Assembly (NCBI GenBank): GCA_036346205.1
Contig: JARFJB010001495.1
Coordinates: 523,501-587,500 of the forward strand
Direction: 5' to 3'
Length of the DNA: 64,000 bases
Source: Vesta saturnalis
Taxonomy: Eukaryota > Arthropoda > Insecta > Coleoptera > Lampyridae
The notes beneath the pieces were generated by a model. It saw only the letters and a list, made by a program, of their open reading frames with translations. It was not told the DNA's origin and made no database searches. The translations under genes and the position numbers were made by a program. Positions 10,401-23,847 of this stretch are shown here, piece by piece; position 1 is the first letter of the stretch; every line of letters begins with the position of its first letter.

Positions 10401-11599
10401 GTTTTTTTAAACTGCCTGGCAGACAGTGTCATACAAATTCTATATCTTTGTTTTCAATCTCCGCTGTCTATAACGTTGTATACAACGAAATCAAAACCAC
10501 CGCACTGTCTAGATGAAGCAAAATGTTTGCATACATATCATGTGCGTATAATGTGTGCGTTACGTGTCATGTTCATAATCTGTATAGAGGCGGCTTAACA
10601 CATCGCGCCTGTCTCATTTGAAAAATGTAGTCTATACATTTCTTTGGAACATGATAATTGAGAAGATACATAGAGACGTGAAGAGTAATTAGCTTATAGA
10701 AATGCTTGTATTCAGTCGGTACCAAATGATATACTTCAAAACAGCTTTGCGTAAACGCAATTAAATTGTTTGCAATTTTTTTTTGTTTAAACAACTGCAC
10801 GGACACATTTAGATACTTTGAATTATTTTATCCAGTTAAAGATAAATACATTAGGACTTTTTACTGTTTAATTGAATAATCAATAATATACTATAGTGGT
10901 AGACATGTGTAAGGGAATTGGAAGTTACAACTTTTATGAAATTGTATTTATTTACTTTGTTGTATGTGATTTATTAATATCTTAAACTTTATATAAATAT
11001 GTTACAAGAAAAATGAATTTGAGAAAATATTTGTAGCTTAATGTACAGAATTTAGTTTCTATCAAATTATCTAGTAAATTGGTTTTAGTGTATTTTAACG
11101 AGAAACAACTGTAACAATGTGGTTATTTCCAATCTACTCAACCTTGCAAACAACTACAACTTTATATATCTCCTGCTGATTAGTAATTAGAACTTACTTA
11201 TACAATTACATCTACATCGTTCGCTAAGAACACTGTGGGGGAATTAGGATTCTATATATTCAATTTTAGTGTACGTCAAACGGGCTTACAAGTATGAACC
11301 TCTCTTAGAATAAATACAACACAGCTTTGATTTCTATATTTACCGCAAATCTGCATTTCTGCAAGAGCAGAAGATTAAATAGAACCGCTGCTGAAATGTA
11401 TAATGATTAAAAACGATTTTATTGCAACAAAACCTTTACTGTGTAGAAAACAAGCATACAATTTTTACAGGTTATTGTCGTTCATGGATAGATGCTACAT
11501 ATTATGCTACAAAAAGTTTGGTACATTTATTAGGGAGTTTACATGTTGGATTTCTTCTCACAGAGGTTGTAAAAAACTTTTACATCAACCTTTATTTCA
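10401..11599. other. Noncoding A+T-rich region
   Basis: Short open frames on both strands show no domain, motif or codon-usage signal. Confidence 0.5.
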
Positions 11600-11870
11600 A
11601 GGGAAAAATACCTGGTGTGGAACAAACACACGACTTTCACGCAACAAATAAATGAAATAAGTAATCCATTTTTTAGGGTAATTATGCAACCTCCTTTGTA
11701 GTACGTTCATCATAAAAATCCTCAACGCCGTCAAAACAAAAATGATGATTTATTTCAGATAGACGGTTAAATCTTCATGTTAGATGGACGTTAACAGACA
11801 TTTATATAGCCAACTTTGACGCGTGTCAAAAATATCGTAAGTAGAGTTTACGCGTTTTAAGTCTTAATTA
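11600..11870 (-). mobile_element. Dispersed repeat, partial copy F
   Basis: On the minus strand it carries the family's terminal block (GTCGTGTG, then TTCCACACC), the GGTTGCATAATTACCCTAAAA block and the ACATGAAG/ACGT core, in the same order as copies B and D. The GGTTGGAAGGT end is altered to a GAAAGT form. The far end is missing. Confidence 0.5.
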
Positions 11871-12411
11871 ATTTTTAAGGCTTATTCCGTTTCGCATATA
11901 TAAATTTTATAAAAAAAGTTAGTTATGTAAAATTGAATTATCTTTAAAAAATTCTTCTTTTCCTATAGTTAGTCTTTACTCAAATATTAAAACAATTGAA
12001 CAAATACTTAAAATCCACTTTAGGATTTTTTCTATTAAATTACCCATCGTATCAAAAAATTGCACATATAATTAATTTATAACTTTAAAGTCTATATAAG
12101 GATATTTGAAATATGCAAATGTTTCAGAAATGTTTATTAAAATAAATAAAAATTAACAAAATCTTTGTTTAGTAAACCGCTGGATTTATCCCAAAATTTA
12201 ATCAACTCCAGGAGAAATGAAAAACCCGTTGATACGAAATTTCAAGTACGCACTTGTTATGGTTTTGCAGTTATTCTCCCAAAATCTAATCAACTCAATG
12301 GAAAATGAAAAATGCCTAAATACAAATTTCAAGTATGTACGTTTTATCGTTCTGCGTCTACAGTTTTGTTCCTAATTGCATGAATCAAGAACCTTATTCA
12401 TTGGTTAAAAA
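11871..12411. other. Noncoding A+T-rich region
   Basis: Two imperfect tandem segments at about 12175-12275 and 12275-12350 share AAAATYTAATCAACTC and AAATTTCAAGTA. No coding signal was found. Confidence 0.45.
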
Positions 12412-12594
12412 ACCTACAAAATGACCATAATTAAAATATTTTTAATTATCGCCATTGATGGTGGTGTGTGTGCGTGCGTGTGTGCGTGGTGTGGGTGTGG
12501 TGTGTGGTGTCTGCACGTGCGAGTTTGTGTGTGTGTGTTCTGTTGGGTGTGGGTATGGATGTGCGTGTGCCTGTGTGTCTGCGTGCGCGCGCGC

Positions 12595-12634
<40 letters not shown>

Positions 12635-13226
12635 ATCTATGCTAATACCCACGATAACTCCAGACAGAAAACACGTACGTACTTAACATTTTGTATTTAG
12701 GCTTGTTTTCGTTCATCCTTAAGCTGATTAGATTTTGGGAAAAATTTAGCTGCGGATGTTTTCGACGATTATCAAATATTTCTGAAACACCTGCATATTA
12801 CAAAGATATAAAAACACCAATATATAGACCTTAATTATATAGATTAATTATGTTCTATGCGATATTTTCATACGACGCGTAATTTAGCGGCAAAAATTTC
12901 TAAAGTAGAAGTTTAAGTGTTCAAATTTTTTCATTATCTGCATAATGATTAATTTTTTAAGAAGATGTGCTGACTATTTTCTAAAGAACATTTAATTGTT
13001 CTTAATTTTTCTTTATCAAGTTTCTTAATATAACAGAAATAAGTGTAAAAATTAAATAAATATGATTGGAAATGCTTAAACTGTATTATCGATATTTTTT
13101 ATAAAAGCGAGCGGCTTTTAAAATTTTCTTAAGTTAGCATCTAGATGTCTACTAAGCCCTATCTGACATGAAGTTTAAAACGTCTGTTTGACATAGATTA
13201 TTGTTTGTTTTTGTAGGTTGGAAGGT
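12412..13226 (+). mobile_element. Dispersed TIR-like repeat, copy C, with internal (GT)n
   Basis: It starts with a worn CCTACAAAATG end and stops at GTAGGTTGGAAGGT. Inside is a GT/GC microsatellite (about 12460-12633). Next comes the block TAATACCCACGATAACTCCAGACAG, shared with 28.14 kb, then the ATAGACCTTAATTATAT and ACGACGCGTAATTTAGCGGC blocks shared with 40.3 kb. The GTTAGCATCTAGATGTC core is near 13135. The microsatellite lies at the same relative place as in copies A and D. Confidence 0.65.
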
Positions 13227-13361
13227 CGTGTGTTTTTATTATCTACCACTATTGTTTATTTTCCTAGTTTGGAATTCGCCACATACACAATTAAGTATCT
13301 AAAATAGATATATTTTTAAATCGACTGCGCCGCAAAAAATTTCTTGGAAAAATCATATTAT

Positions 13362-14503
13362 ATCACAGGTAAGCCAACCAAACAAGCCTGTTGAGAAGGA
13401 GTGGTTTTAGATATAGCAGAGATTGTGTTAGACACACCATAAGTGGAAAAACTTCAAAGTATACCTCTCTCGGACAATACAATTCAACGCAGGATAAGCG
13501 ATATGACGGCTGATGTTTGAGATCAAGTCATAGAAAAAATTAGAATAGCACTTTTATATTCTTGAAGTTTGATGAATCCACTGGCATTTCGTGTTGTGCC
13601 CAGTTTATAATTGTTGTGCGCTTTGAATCTAATGAAAAATTGATGGAGGAGATTCCGTTTTGTAAATCCCTTCCCACGAATGAAACAGGTCAGTGTTTAT
13701 ATGACATGTTCGTAGAAGTCACACAAAGCTTCCACATTGATTGTTGATGTTCGAAAAGCAGTTTTGTTACGAACCTAGAAAATTGATGCCAAATGGTTCT
13801 TGGATGCATTGCTTCTTTCATCGCCAAACTCTTGCAGCCATTAGAATATAATACGGTTCTAAATAAAATTATAAAAATCGTGAAGTCTATTGCAAACATG
13901 TTTATTTCGAAAAATTTGTGAATAAATGGGTTCACTGCACCAAAATTTATTTTACCACACAGAGGTCAGATGGTTATCGAAAGACAAAGTATTGACAAAA
14001 GTTATTGAACTGAAATCAGAACTTTTGGTGTATTTATAGTAGCTCAATTAAGAATTTGCTAAATTTATTTGTGAGCCTTGCACAAAAGTTATCAAGGACA
14101 AAAACCAAATTCATGGTTTCACAGAAAAAATTAACCTGTGGTCATCATCAATGCACTAAAAGAACTTTGTTTCATTTTCTCAGTTCTATATTGGGGAGGG
14201 GGTCCGATATAAATGTTAAATCATACATACTTAGCACGATAGTTGCCTTACAAAATTTTGGAGAAGAATGTTTTATTTCTTAGTAGAAGAACTTTCAGGA
14301 GAAGGAGGAAGTGGAAACGTATGGATCGTACACACCCTTTTGAATGCAGCGATAGAAGAGGCGAGTTTGGGCATCAATCCAAAGGAAAAGCTGTTGGAAA
14401 TATCTGCTGATGGAGTGTTTAACTTGGAATATTTAATACCATTTGCCACATCCCACTTATGCGAGTTAGCATTTTTGCTCGACGGCGCAAATAAAAGGTA
14501 AAC
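13362..14503 (+). pseudogene. hAT transposase relic, ZBED5/SCAND3-like
   Basis: Reading across frames recovers consecutive blocks of the ZBED5/SCAND3 type of hAT transposase. VLDIAEIVL..VEKLQSIPLS and DNTIQRRISDMTAD lie at about 13408-13520. IEKIRIALLYS, then FDESTGISCCAQFIIVVRF, lie at about 13535-13625 (the ASP-containing LDESTD block). IPFCKSLPTNETGQ is near 13650 and MHCFFHRQTLA near 13805. The C-terminal dimerization end, LIPFATSHLCELAF, lies at about 14430-14475. The middle (13.9-14.25 kb) is shortened and stops are present, so it is dead. The family cuts and pastes DNA using a BED finger, an RNase-H-like core and a C-terminal dimer domain; the BED part is not visible here. The copy ends against a microsatellite. 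Confidence 0.8.
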
Positions 14504-14540
14504 AGAGAAATCGTCTAAATTTCGAAAACGACTTATGCAA

Positions 14541-15123
<583 letters not shown>

Positions 15124-15127
15124 TTGT

Positions 15128-17136
15128 TTTTTTTTGGTTTTATTAGATCTGCTGGATGTTTAATGAATGCTCTTTATTATGGCCTAAATTTTCGCAAATT
15201 TATTCTTTGCTTTTTCAAAGGCTACAACTAGAAAACGTTGAACAACAAATATTATAACATACGGATCTTACTTACTATGAGGTTTACAAATTGTTGCGTT
15301 TTTTATTTTATAATAATAAAATATTAGCTTCAAAATACAAAACACGTTTCTTATGTTAAAAAACTTTATTTTTGTTTTGTTTATTAATTCTATATACACA
15401 ATGGCTAGATTTTTTTTTTTTTTTTTTTTTTTTGTTATTATACTATCAAAAAAAATGTTATATAATTTATGAATTATCTTTTTTTATATTTAATAAATAT
15501 GAGTATATAACACTTAGGTTCTCAATATCACTTTTTTTGTTTAAGCATAAAGAATTTTGATAAATATAACACATTTCTATAAAAGTTCTTTTTGTTTTAT
15601 TTGTTTCTAAATGTAAAATTTTTCCGTTTTCAAAGTTAAAATTATGCCCTTTATTTAATATATGTTGTGTTAAAGCACATGCTAGAGGTTTAACTCTCAC
15701 ATCGCTTTTGTGTTGGGCAATTCTTTGTTTAAGGTACTGTGATGTTTGTCCTATGTACGTATTATCACAGTCTATGCATTTAAGTTGATAAACTAAATTC
15801 CTTTGTAATAAGGTTGGTGTTTGATCTTTAACTTTGGAATGTAAATTGTTTATCTTAACTAGACTCTTTTTTGCTATGTTTACATTAATATTTTTAAATA
15901 GTTTTATTAATTTTGAGGTTAAAGGTTGAATGTAAGGTAACGACGAATATAAAAATTTTGAGTTGTCTAAATTTCTTTTTTCTTTAAAATCATTGTTGTT
16001 ATTATATAAAAGTTTTTAACAAGTTTTGTTGGATAATTGTTGTTTTCTAATATTTGTTTTAGTTTCTTTAAATTTTTATTGTATAATGAATGATGTGAAA
16101 GTAATTTTATTCTGTTTTAAAGCCTAAAATAAAATTTATTTTTATGTTGAAAGAGTGATAAGATAAATAGTTTAAATATCGCCCAGAATTTATAGGTTTA
16201 TGGTACCAATCTGTAATAATTTTGTCTTCATTTCTTATCACTAATGTATCCAGAAAGGGTATACTGTAATTTTCTTCAACTTCAATAGTAAATTGAATTT
16301 TTGGATGATATGCATTAAATAATTCTAAAGTGTTATTTATTTTGTCATTAGGTATAGCTGTTATCAAATCGTCTACAAATTTCTTAATAAATGGGACTTC
16401 AAAGGGTAAATTAGGAATGACAGTATCCAACAAAAAATCCATAACAATTTGTGCTAACACTGGACTTATTTTTGAGCCCATGGGGCAACCTGTAATTTGG
16501 AGAAAATATCTGTGGTTGTATGAAAAGTAACTGTTGTTAAATATAAAAGCAATAACGTCTAAAAATGTGTTTTTTGGTATATTGCAATTTTGTTTTATGT
16601 TAGGCCAAATTTTGATATATTATTAAGAACAAGTTCTTTGGGTATGTTTGTAAACATAGATACTACATCTAAACTAACTAATACGTAGTCTTTAGGTAAT
16701 TTAAAGTCACTTATAAATTTAGAAAACTCAAAGGAATCTTTTACATTGTATGTGTTTCTATTAAAAGATTTTGTAAAATGTCACTTATAAATTTAGATAA
16801 ATTTTCTGTAGCACAGTTATTAGAGGCGACTATAGGTCTCATTGGTAATCCTTCTTTGTGTACTTTTGGTAGAGCATAAAGTTTTGGTAACGTGCTTGAG
16901 TAATTGTTTAATTTAGTAGCTTGAGTATTTGAAATGTATTTCTTGTTTTTTAGACTTTGAATAATTTTTAAAGTAGAATTCTGGATTTTAAATGTCGGAT
17001 CTCTATCAATTTCTTTATAAATAGATTTGTCATTTAGTAATTCTATAATTTTAATATGATAATCCATTTTGGACATGGCAACAGTCAAATTACCTTTATC
17101 TGATTTAATAACAATCAAATTTGGATTTTCTTTCAA
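15128..17136 (-). mobile_element. Penelope-like retroelement, left copy (RT plus GIY-YIG endonuclease, frameshifted)
   Basis: Read on the minus strand from 17136. The first open segment (to 16741) holds the N-terminal region and the RT block LPKLYALPKVHKEGLPMRPI. After small frameshifts the second (16481-16107) holds MGSKISPVLA (motif B) and FVDDL (motif C, near 16370). The endonuclease frame is open from about 16015 to 15467, with CxxC and YIGQT near 15755 and ALTQHILNKGHNF. It keeps what looks like the natural C-terminus (KRTFIEM...DIENLSVIYSYLL), which the right copy has lost. The order RT then GIY-YIG is diagnostic of Penelope-like elements, which copy themselves by target-primed reverse transcription. 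This copy extends about 200 bases further 5' than the right one, but both are 5' truncated. Confidence 0.9.
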
Positions 17137-18975
17137 GAACTTTTGCTATCTATAAAATTATTAATTAATTTGGAATTTGTCTTACATTTCTGTTTAATAA
17201 ATACTCAAGCTACTAAATTAAACAATTACTCAAGCACGTTACCAAAACTTTATGCTCTACCAAAAGTACACAAAGAAGGATTACCAATGAGACCTATAGT
17301 CGCCTCTAATAACTGTGCTACAGAAAATTTATCTAAATTTATAAGTGACATTTTACAAAAATCTTTTAATACAAACACATACAATGTAAAAGATTCCTTT
17401 GAGTTTTCTAAATTTATAAGTGACTTTAAATTACCTAAAGACTACGTATTAGTTAGTTTAGATGTAGTATCTATGTTTACAAACATACCCAAAGAACTTG
17501 TTCTTAATAATATATCAAAAATTTGGCCTAACATAAAACAAAATTGCAATATACCAAAAAACACATTTTTAGACGTTATTGCTTTTATATTTAACAACAG
17601 TTACTTTTCATACAACCACAGATATTTTCTCCAAATTACAGGTTGCCCCATGGGCTCAAAAATAAGCCCAGTGTTAGCACAAATTGTTATGGATTTTTTG
17701 TTGGATACTGTCATTCCTAATTTACCCTTTGAAGTCCCATTTATTAAGAAATTTGTAGACGATTTGATAACAGCTATACCTAATGACAAAATAAATAACA
17801 CTTTAGAATTATTTAATGCATATCATCCAAAAATTCAATTTACTATTGAAGTTGAAGAAAATTACAGTATACCCTTTCTGGATACATTAGTGATACGAAA
17901 TGAAGACAAAATTATTACAGATTGGTACCATAAACCTATAAATTCTGGGCGATATTTAAACTATTTATCTTATCACTCTTTCAACATAAAATAAATTTTA
18001 TTTTAGGCTTTAAAACAGAATAAAATTACTTTCACATCATTCATTATACAATAAAAATTTAAAGAAACTAAAACAAATATTAGAAACAACAATTATCCAA
18101 CAAAACTTGTTAAAAACTTTATATAATAACAACAATGATTTTAAAGAAAAAAGAAATTTAGACAACTCAAAATTTTTATATTCGTCGTTACCTTACATTC
18201 AACCTTTAACCTCAAAATTAATAAAACTATTTAAAAATATTAATGTAAACATAGCAAAAAAGAGTCTAGTTAAGATAAACAATTTACATTCCAAAGTTAA
18301 AGATCAAACACCAACCTTATTACAAAGGAATTTAGTTTATCAACTTAAATGCATAGACTGTGATAATACGTACATAGGACAAACATCACAGTACCTTAAA
18401 CAAAGAATTGCCCAACACAAAAGCGATGTGAGAGTTAAACCTCTAGCATGTGCTTTAACACAACATATATTAAATAAAGGGCATAATTTTAACTTTGAAA
18501 ACGGAAAAATTTTACATTTAGAAACAAATAAAACAAAAGAACTTTTATAGAAATGTGTTATATTTATCAAAATTCTTTATGCTTAAACAAAAAGTGATAT
18601 TGAGAACCTAAGTGTTATATACTCATATTTATTAAATATAAAAAGATAATTCATAATTATATAACATTTTTTGATAGTATAATAACAAAAAAAAAAAAAA
18701 AATCTAGCCATTGTGTATATAGAATTAATAAACAAAACAAAATAAAGTTTTTAACATAAGAAACGTGTTTTGTATTTTGAAGCTAATATTTTATTATTAT
18801 AAAATAAAAACGCAACAATTTGTAAACCTCATAGTAAGTAAGATCCGTATGTTATAATATTTGTTGTTCAACGTTTTCTAGTTGTAGCCTTTGAAAAGCA
18901 AAGAATAAATTTGCGAAAATTTAGGCCATAATAAAGAGCATTCATTAAACATCCAGCAGATCTAATAAAACCAAA
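15141..18975. repeat. Large inverted repeat of two Penelope-like copies
   Basis: The left arm at about 15141-16930 and the right arm at about 17200-18975 are near-identical reverse complements, about 1.78 kb each, separated by a 270-bp spacer. The outer ends are TTATTAGATCTGCTGG (15141) and its complement near 18960. Differences seen by eye are single-base indels in homopolymers (for example near 16020/18115, 16605/17525, 16766/17360 and 15590/18535) plus poly-T/poly-A length. Confidence 0.95.
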
Positions 18976-18980
18976 AAAAA
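17200..18980 (+). mobile_element. Penelope-like retroelement, right copy (RT plus GIY-YIG endonuclease)
   Basis: This arm reads rightward, so the two copies are head to head. The RT frame, open to 17994, has LPKVHKEGLPMRP, motif A YVLVSLDVVSMFTNIP, motif B GCPMGSKISPVLAQIVMD and the catalytic FVDD at about 17752-17763. After a break, the frame at 18107-18550 has LKCIDCDNTYIGQTSQYLKQ (zinc-binding Cys pair plus the GIY-YIG core) and the conserved Arg/His helix RIAQHKSD. A one-base loss near 18535 shifts the C-terminus. Element homology begins only at about 17200; the 57 bases before it belong to the spacer although they read in frame. A polyA tract and AATAAAACC lie near the 3' end, next to an (AT)n tract. 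Confidence 0.9.
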
Positions 18981-19022
18981 GAAAAATAAAATATCATTTT
19001 GCAAGATCAATATTCATTCAAT

Positions 19023-19062
<40 letters not shown>
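19023..19062. repeat. (AT)n microsatellite
   Basis: Short AT run right after the Penelope 3' end. A similar (AT)n abuts the 3' end of the left copy at 15061-15120. Confidence 0.95.
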
Positions 19063-19067
<5 letters not shown>

Positions 19068-19159
19068 TCTTTATTAAACAGTACATATAATTAAGACTCT
19101 AGTTTTATTTTCTGATATAACTGTTCCTCCACCCAAAGAGTCTTTACAACCCGTCGGGG

Positions 19160-19396
19160 AGGGGGGCAAAATACTCTACCAGGTTTACTGGAGGATTTAC
19201 CTCTACAAGTTCGGGGAGATATGTGGTTCACGCTCGATGGGGTTCCGCCATGTTTCATTACTGTTCTGTTACTTAAACATGAATAGGTAGAGGTAATGAT
19301 GATGCTGTGAATTAGCCATCACGTTCTCCCGACGTAAATCCATTGGTTTTCTTTATGGGGGCATATTAAGTCCTTGGTTTATATGACTCCAGTACA
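19160..19396 (+). pseudogene. Tc1/mariner transposase relic
   Basis: Translation with frameshifts gives LPGLLEDLPLQVRGDMWFTLDGVPPCF (second catalytic Asp region, usually WFxQDGAPPHF). The SPDVNPLVFF block (usually SPDLTPLDFFLWG) and HIKSLVYMTPVQ follow. The same family is better kept at 48.3-48.8 kb. It stops abruptly where the 8-bp minisatellite starts. Internal stops make it non-functional. Confidence 0.75.
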
Positions 19397-21389
19397 AAAT
19401 AAACATATACACAGATACAAAGGCACATAGATACACAGATACACATATACACAGACACACAGATACACAGATACACAGATACACAGATACACAGATACAC
19501 AGATCCACAGATACACAGATACACAGATACACAGATACACAGATACACAGATACACAGATACACAGATACACAGATACACAGATACAGATACACAGGTAC
19601 ACAGATACACAGATACACAGATACACAGATACACAGATACACAGATACACAGATACACAGATACGCAGATACACAGATACACAGATACACAGATACACAG
19701 ATACACAGATACGCAGATACACAGATACACAGATACACAGATACACAGATACACAGATACACAGATACACAGATACACAGATACACAGATACACGTATAC
19801 ACAGATACACAGATACACAGATACACAGATAAACAGATACACAGATACACAGGTACGCAGATACGCAGATAAGTAGATACGCAGGTACACAGATACACTC
19901 ATACACAGATACACAGGTACACAGATACACAGATACACAGATACACAGATACACAGATACACAGATACACAGATACACAGATACACTCATACACAGATAC
20001 ACAGGTACACAGATACACAGATACACATATACACAGATACACAGATACACAGATACACAGATACAGATACCAGATACGCAGATACGCAGATACGCAGACA
20101 CGCGGATCCGCAGGTACGCAGGTACGCAGGTACACAGATACACAGATACACAGATACACAGATACACAGATACACAGATACACAGATACACAGATACACA
20201 GATACACAGATACACAGATACACAGATACACAGATACACAGATACACAGATACACAGATACACAGATACACAGATACACAGGTACACAGTACACAGATAC
20301 CAGATACCAGATACACAGATACACAGATACACAGATACCAGATACCAGATACCAGATACCAGATACCAGATACGCGGAGAGGTACGCAGGTACGCAGGTA
20401 CGCAGGTACAAGATACAGATACACAGATACACAGATACACAGATACACAGATACACAGATACACAGATACACAGATACACAGATACACAGATACACAGAT
20501 ACGATCAGATACACAGATACTACAGATACACAGATACACAGATAACAGATACACAGATACACAGATACACAGTACACAGATACACAGATACGCAGATACA
20601 CAGATACCAGATACACAGATACAGATACCCAGATACGCAGATACGCAGATACGCAGATACGCAGGTACGCAGGTAGCAGGTACGCAGGTACGCAGGTACA
20701 CAGATACACGATACACAGATACACAGATACAGATACACAGATACACAGATACGACAGATACACAGATACACAGATACACAGATACAGATACAGATCACAG
20801 ATACACAGATACAGATACAGATACACAGATACACAGATACACAGATAACAGATACAGATACACAGTACACAGATACCAGATCCAGATACACAGATACACA
20901 GATACACAGATACACAGATACCAGATACGCAGATACGCAGATAGCGATGCAGATACGCAGGTAAGCAGGTAGGTACAGCAGAGTACAAGATACAGATACA
21001 CAGATACACAGATACACAGATACACAGATACACAGATACACAGATACAGATACACAGATACGTACAGATAACAGATACACAGATACACAGATACACAGAT
21101 CACAGATACAGATACACGATAGATACACAGATACACAGAATAACAGTACACAGATACGCAGATACACAGATACACAGATACACAGATACACAGATACACA
21201 GATACACAGATACACAGATACACAGATACACAGATACACAGATACACAGATACACAGATACACAGATACACAGATACTCAGATTCACAGATAGACAGATA
21301 CACATATACACAGATACACAGATACAGAGATACAAAGATACACAGTTACACAAATACATACACAGATACACAGACAGACAGATACACAG
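19397..21389. repeat. (CACAGATA)n minisatellite with higher-order pattern
   Basis: About 2 kb of an 8-bp unit, CACAGATA. Variants include CGCAGATA, CGCAGGTA, the 7-bp CCAGATA and the 6-bp CAGATA. Clusters of the CGCAGATA/CGCAGGTA variants recur near 19.86, 20.10, 20.38, 20.67 and 20.95 kb, i.e. every 240-290 bases. This implies higher-order duplication of a block of about 280 bp. Disorder grows towards the right. All long open frames here are Cys/Val/Ser/Tyr artefacts. Confidence 0.95.
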
Positions 21390-21399
21390 GTACACCCTA

Positions 21400-21790
21400 T
21401 GGTTGGGAGGGTTGGTTGGTTTGGTACGTGTGTGTTCGTGTGTGTGCGTGTGTGCGTGTGTGCGTGTGTGCGTGTGTGCGTGTGTGCGTGTGTGCTTGTG
21501 TGCGTGTACGCGTGCGCACGTGTGTTTGGGTGCGCACATATGCGTGTGTGGCCGTACGCACATACTCACACATGCGCACATAACGCGCACACACGCTCAC
21601 ATGTGCGTGCGGGTGTGTGCGTGTGTGTGAGTGTTTGTGTGTGTGTGCGTGCGCGTGTGTGCATTTCTGCGTGCGTGCGTGCGGATGTGCGAGTTCGAGT
21701 GCTATTGCGGCTCGCTTGCAGTTGTGCGAACATGCGGGGGTGGGTAAGGGTGTTTGCGTGGTTGGCGTGCTTGTGTGCGAGTGTGTGCTC
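21400..21790. repeat. GT/GCGT microsatellite with a strand switch
   Basis: TGTGCG repeats run to about 21556, switch to CACA/CGCACA for about 45 bases (21556-21600), then return to GTGTGCG. The switch gives a local inverted repeat around 21560-21620. Confidence 0.85.
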
Positions 21791-21799
21791 ATTTCCTGA

Positions 21800-23847
21800 A
21801 TAACTCGAAAATAATATGTAGAATTAATTTTATAACTCTTCGTTTCAGAAGCTTGAGTTTACTTCGTTTTTCAAGAAAAGACATCTGAATGACAAGCTGG
21901 CATGCATAGAGATGAGTTGATCTGATGTGTACTACTATACACTAAATATAATTAAAGTTATTTTGTTTATGGTCCATGTAGTCCACCGAAATTAATTACT
22001 AAATGTAATGTAATATATTGAAATATAAATAACATTAACATTTGCAGTTCACCTAAAACTAATAATTATTAACACGCGGCCAAATGATCTATTCGGGGCA
22101 GTCCTTCGGAAATAGGGTTCCATAACAGAAAAGAAAATCATTTATGTGTTGATTTCTGCTAAGTGTAACAGAATTTGTTGTTGTTAATAGCTATTAGCTA
22201 AACTGTGTTGCTAGTCCATTCCATCAAAGTTTTCTTTATCAAATGTTGCATTCAAGGAATTAATTGATTTATGGTAATTTAATACTCACAGGCCTAAATC
22301 CCTAGGTTTCCATTCATTTTTAATTTAATTAACTTAGCCGGTCTAAGGTGGGAAATATTTCGTAGCGGCTGATGACACGTTCCATTTGGGCTAACGGTAT
22401 ATTAAATAATAAGAATCTACCTTGTAATCCTATTTTGGTTCTGTGTTTTTGTAATTAGTGCGATATTATAAACTGTTCGAGATGGGTATAGGAACATTAC
22501 ACATAAAAAGATAGATAATTTCAAGAGATTTTGGGACCAGGCATAAAATACATACATAAAAAAACATACTTTTATCGTATTTCCGAACAAGAAAAATATT
22601 AGTATTTTTGAAATACCCTGTACTATTATAACTTAGATTTGGATACAGATTTAAATTCCACTGGGCATTACCTAACTTCTCACTAAATTTCGGTGCGCTG
22701 ATCTGTCGGAGTTCAAGACTGCGGGCCCTTTTTGAAAGCCCTGTTTTTCGAAAAAAAAAGTGAAATAAATTATTATCTCGAAAACGATAACAGATTGGTA
22801 TAGGAACATATTAAGAAAAGTTATTAAGAGATCAATAGGGAATCTAACAAAAAACAATACACAGGGTGTTCCATTTAAATTATCAAAGTTGCTAATACGT
22901 TCTTGTAGAAGCGGCAACACTGCACAGTTGAAAATATTTTCAAAAGAGAGAGCATATCCATTTATATAAGCCACCAAATTTTCAAAGTGATCCCTTGACT
23001 ATTTCTCCATAAACATCTAATAGGCCATCCACCATCAATCACCCGGTATAAGTATTAAGTTAAGTTTATTGACTATTCTACTGGTTCGGAGCATAAATTA
23101 CAAACGTTATCAATCGTTAAAAATCTCACGAATTCTGCATCATTATGTAATTTCATGTCATTCTTAAAGATGTAAATTGTCGATAAAATATTACATAACG
23201 TAAATTCTTTTAGCTAGAATTATTTCGTGAGCCAACGTCCCAGTATTATTGAATATCTATGTAACGTACAAAATTAATATCGTACACTAGACTTAAAAAT
23301 ACAAAAACTCATAGACTGTTATGTACATCAGAACAGAACCTTGTTTCGTTTAGCTGTTAACTCTATTTTAGCGAATAAAACTTAAAATGAAAGTTGCTTT
23401 TATTTATTTTTAAAGATAGTGTCGTGAGAATTTTTAAGCAATAACCAGGAAGTGAAATCTTATACCTATTTCGTTTCAATGTGTGATGTGTTAAAGGCTA
23501 AAACAGTTTCCATGAAGCCACACATGAAGGAGCACGTACAAAAAGTGAAATTCTAACCTTCATGGAGTGTGCCCAGCACCCTAAAACTTATAAATATTAT
23601 GTTTCGACTACTTATTGCATTACATGGTAACCTAAGTCTGCTATAGGAATCGTATTCACTATGATTCAACAAAGAATAGACAGAACAAATTAATACTAAA
23701 TTGGAGAGTGTAGCTTTTATAATTAGTCGATTGAAGAAGAAATCAACGTTGTTATATTGCATACTTTAAGCTTGATATTAGTATACATATACGGAGAGCG
23801 TGACAAACAATATTTTCCTCTTCTCTAATTTATGTATAACATGTGAG
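21800..23847. other. Noncoding region with a foldback-MITE fragment
   Basis: No credible coding frame is present. The block at about 22862-22935 (CAGGGTGTTCCATTTAAATT through GTAGAAGCGGCAACACTGCA) matches the arms of the foldback MITE at 57.91-58.75 kb. The remainder has no recognised content. Confidence 0.5.

Noticed and set aside
16330..16530. Open frame at 16330-16530 (+) and its twin at 17601-17801 (-)
   Set aside because: Antisense shadows of the Penelope RT in the two arms.
19397..21389. CRISPR-like array
   Set aside because: The units are contiguous 8-mers with no unique spacers, and the DNA is eukaryotic.
19353..21590. Long YLCICVSV-type open frames up to 466 codons
   Set aside because: They arise from the CACAGATA minisatellite, where an 8-bp unit cycles through all frames. 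Not coding.
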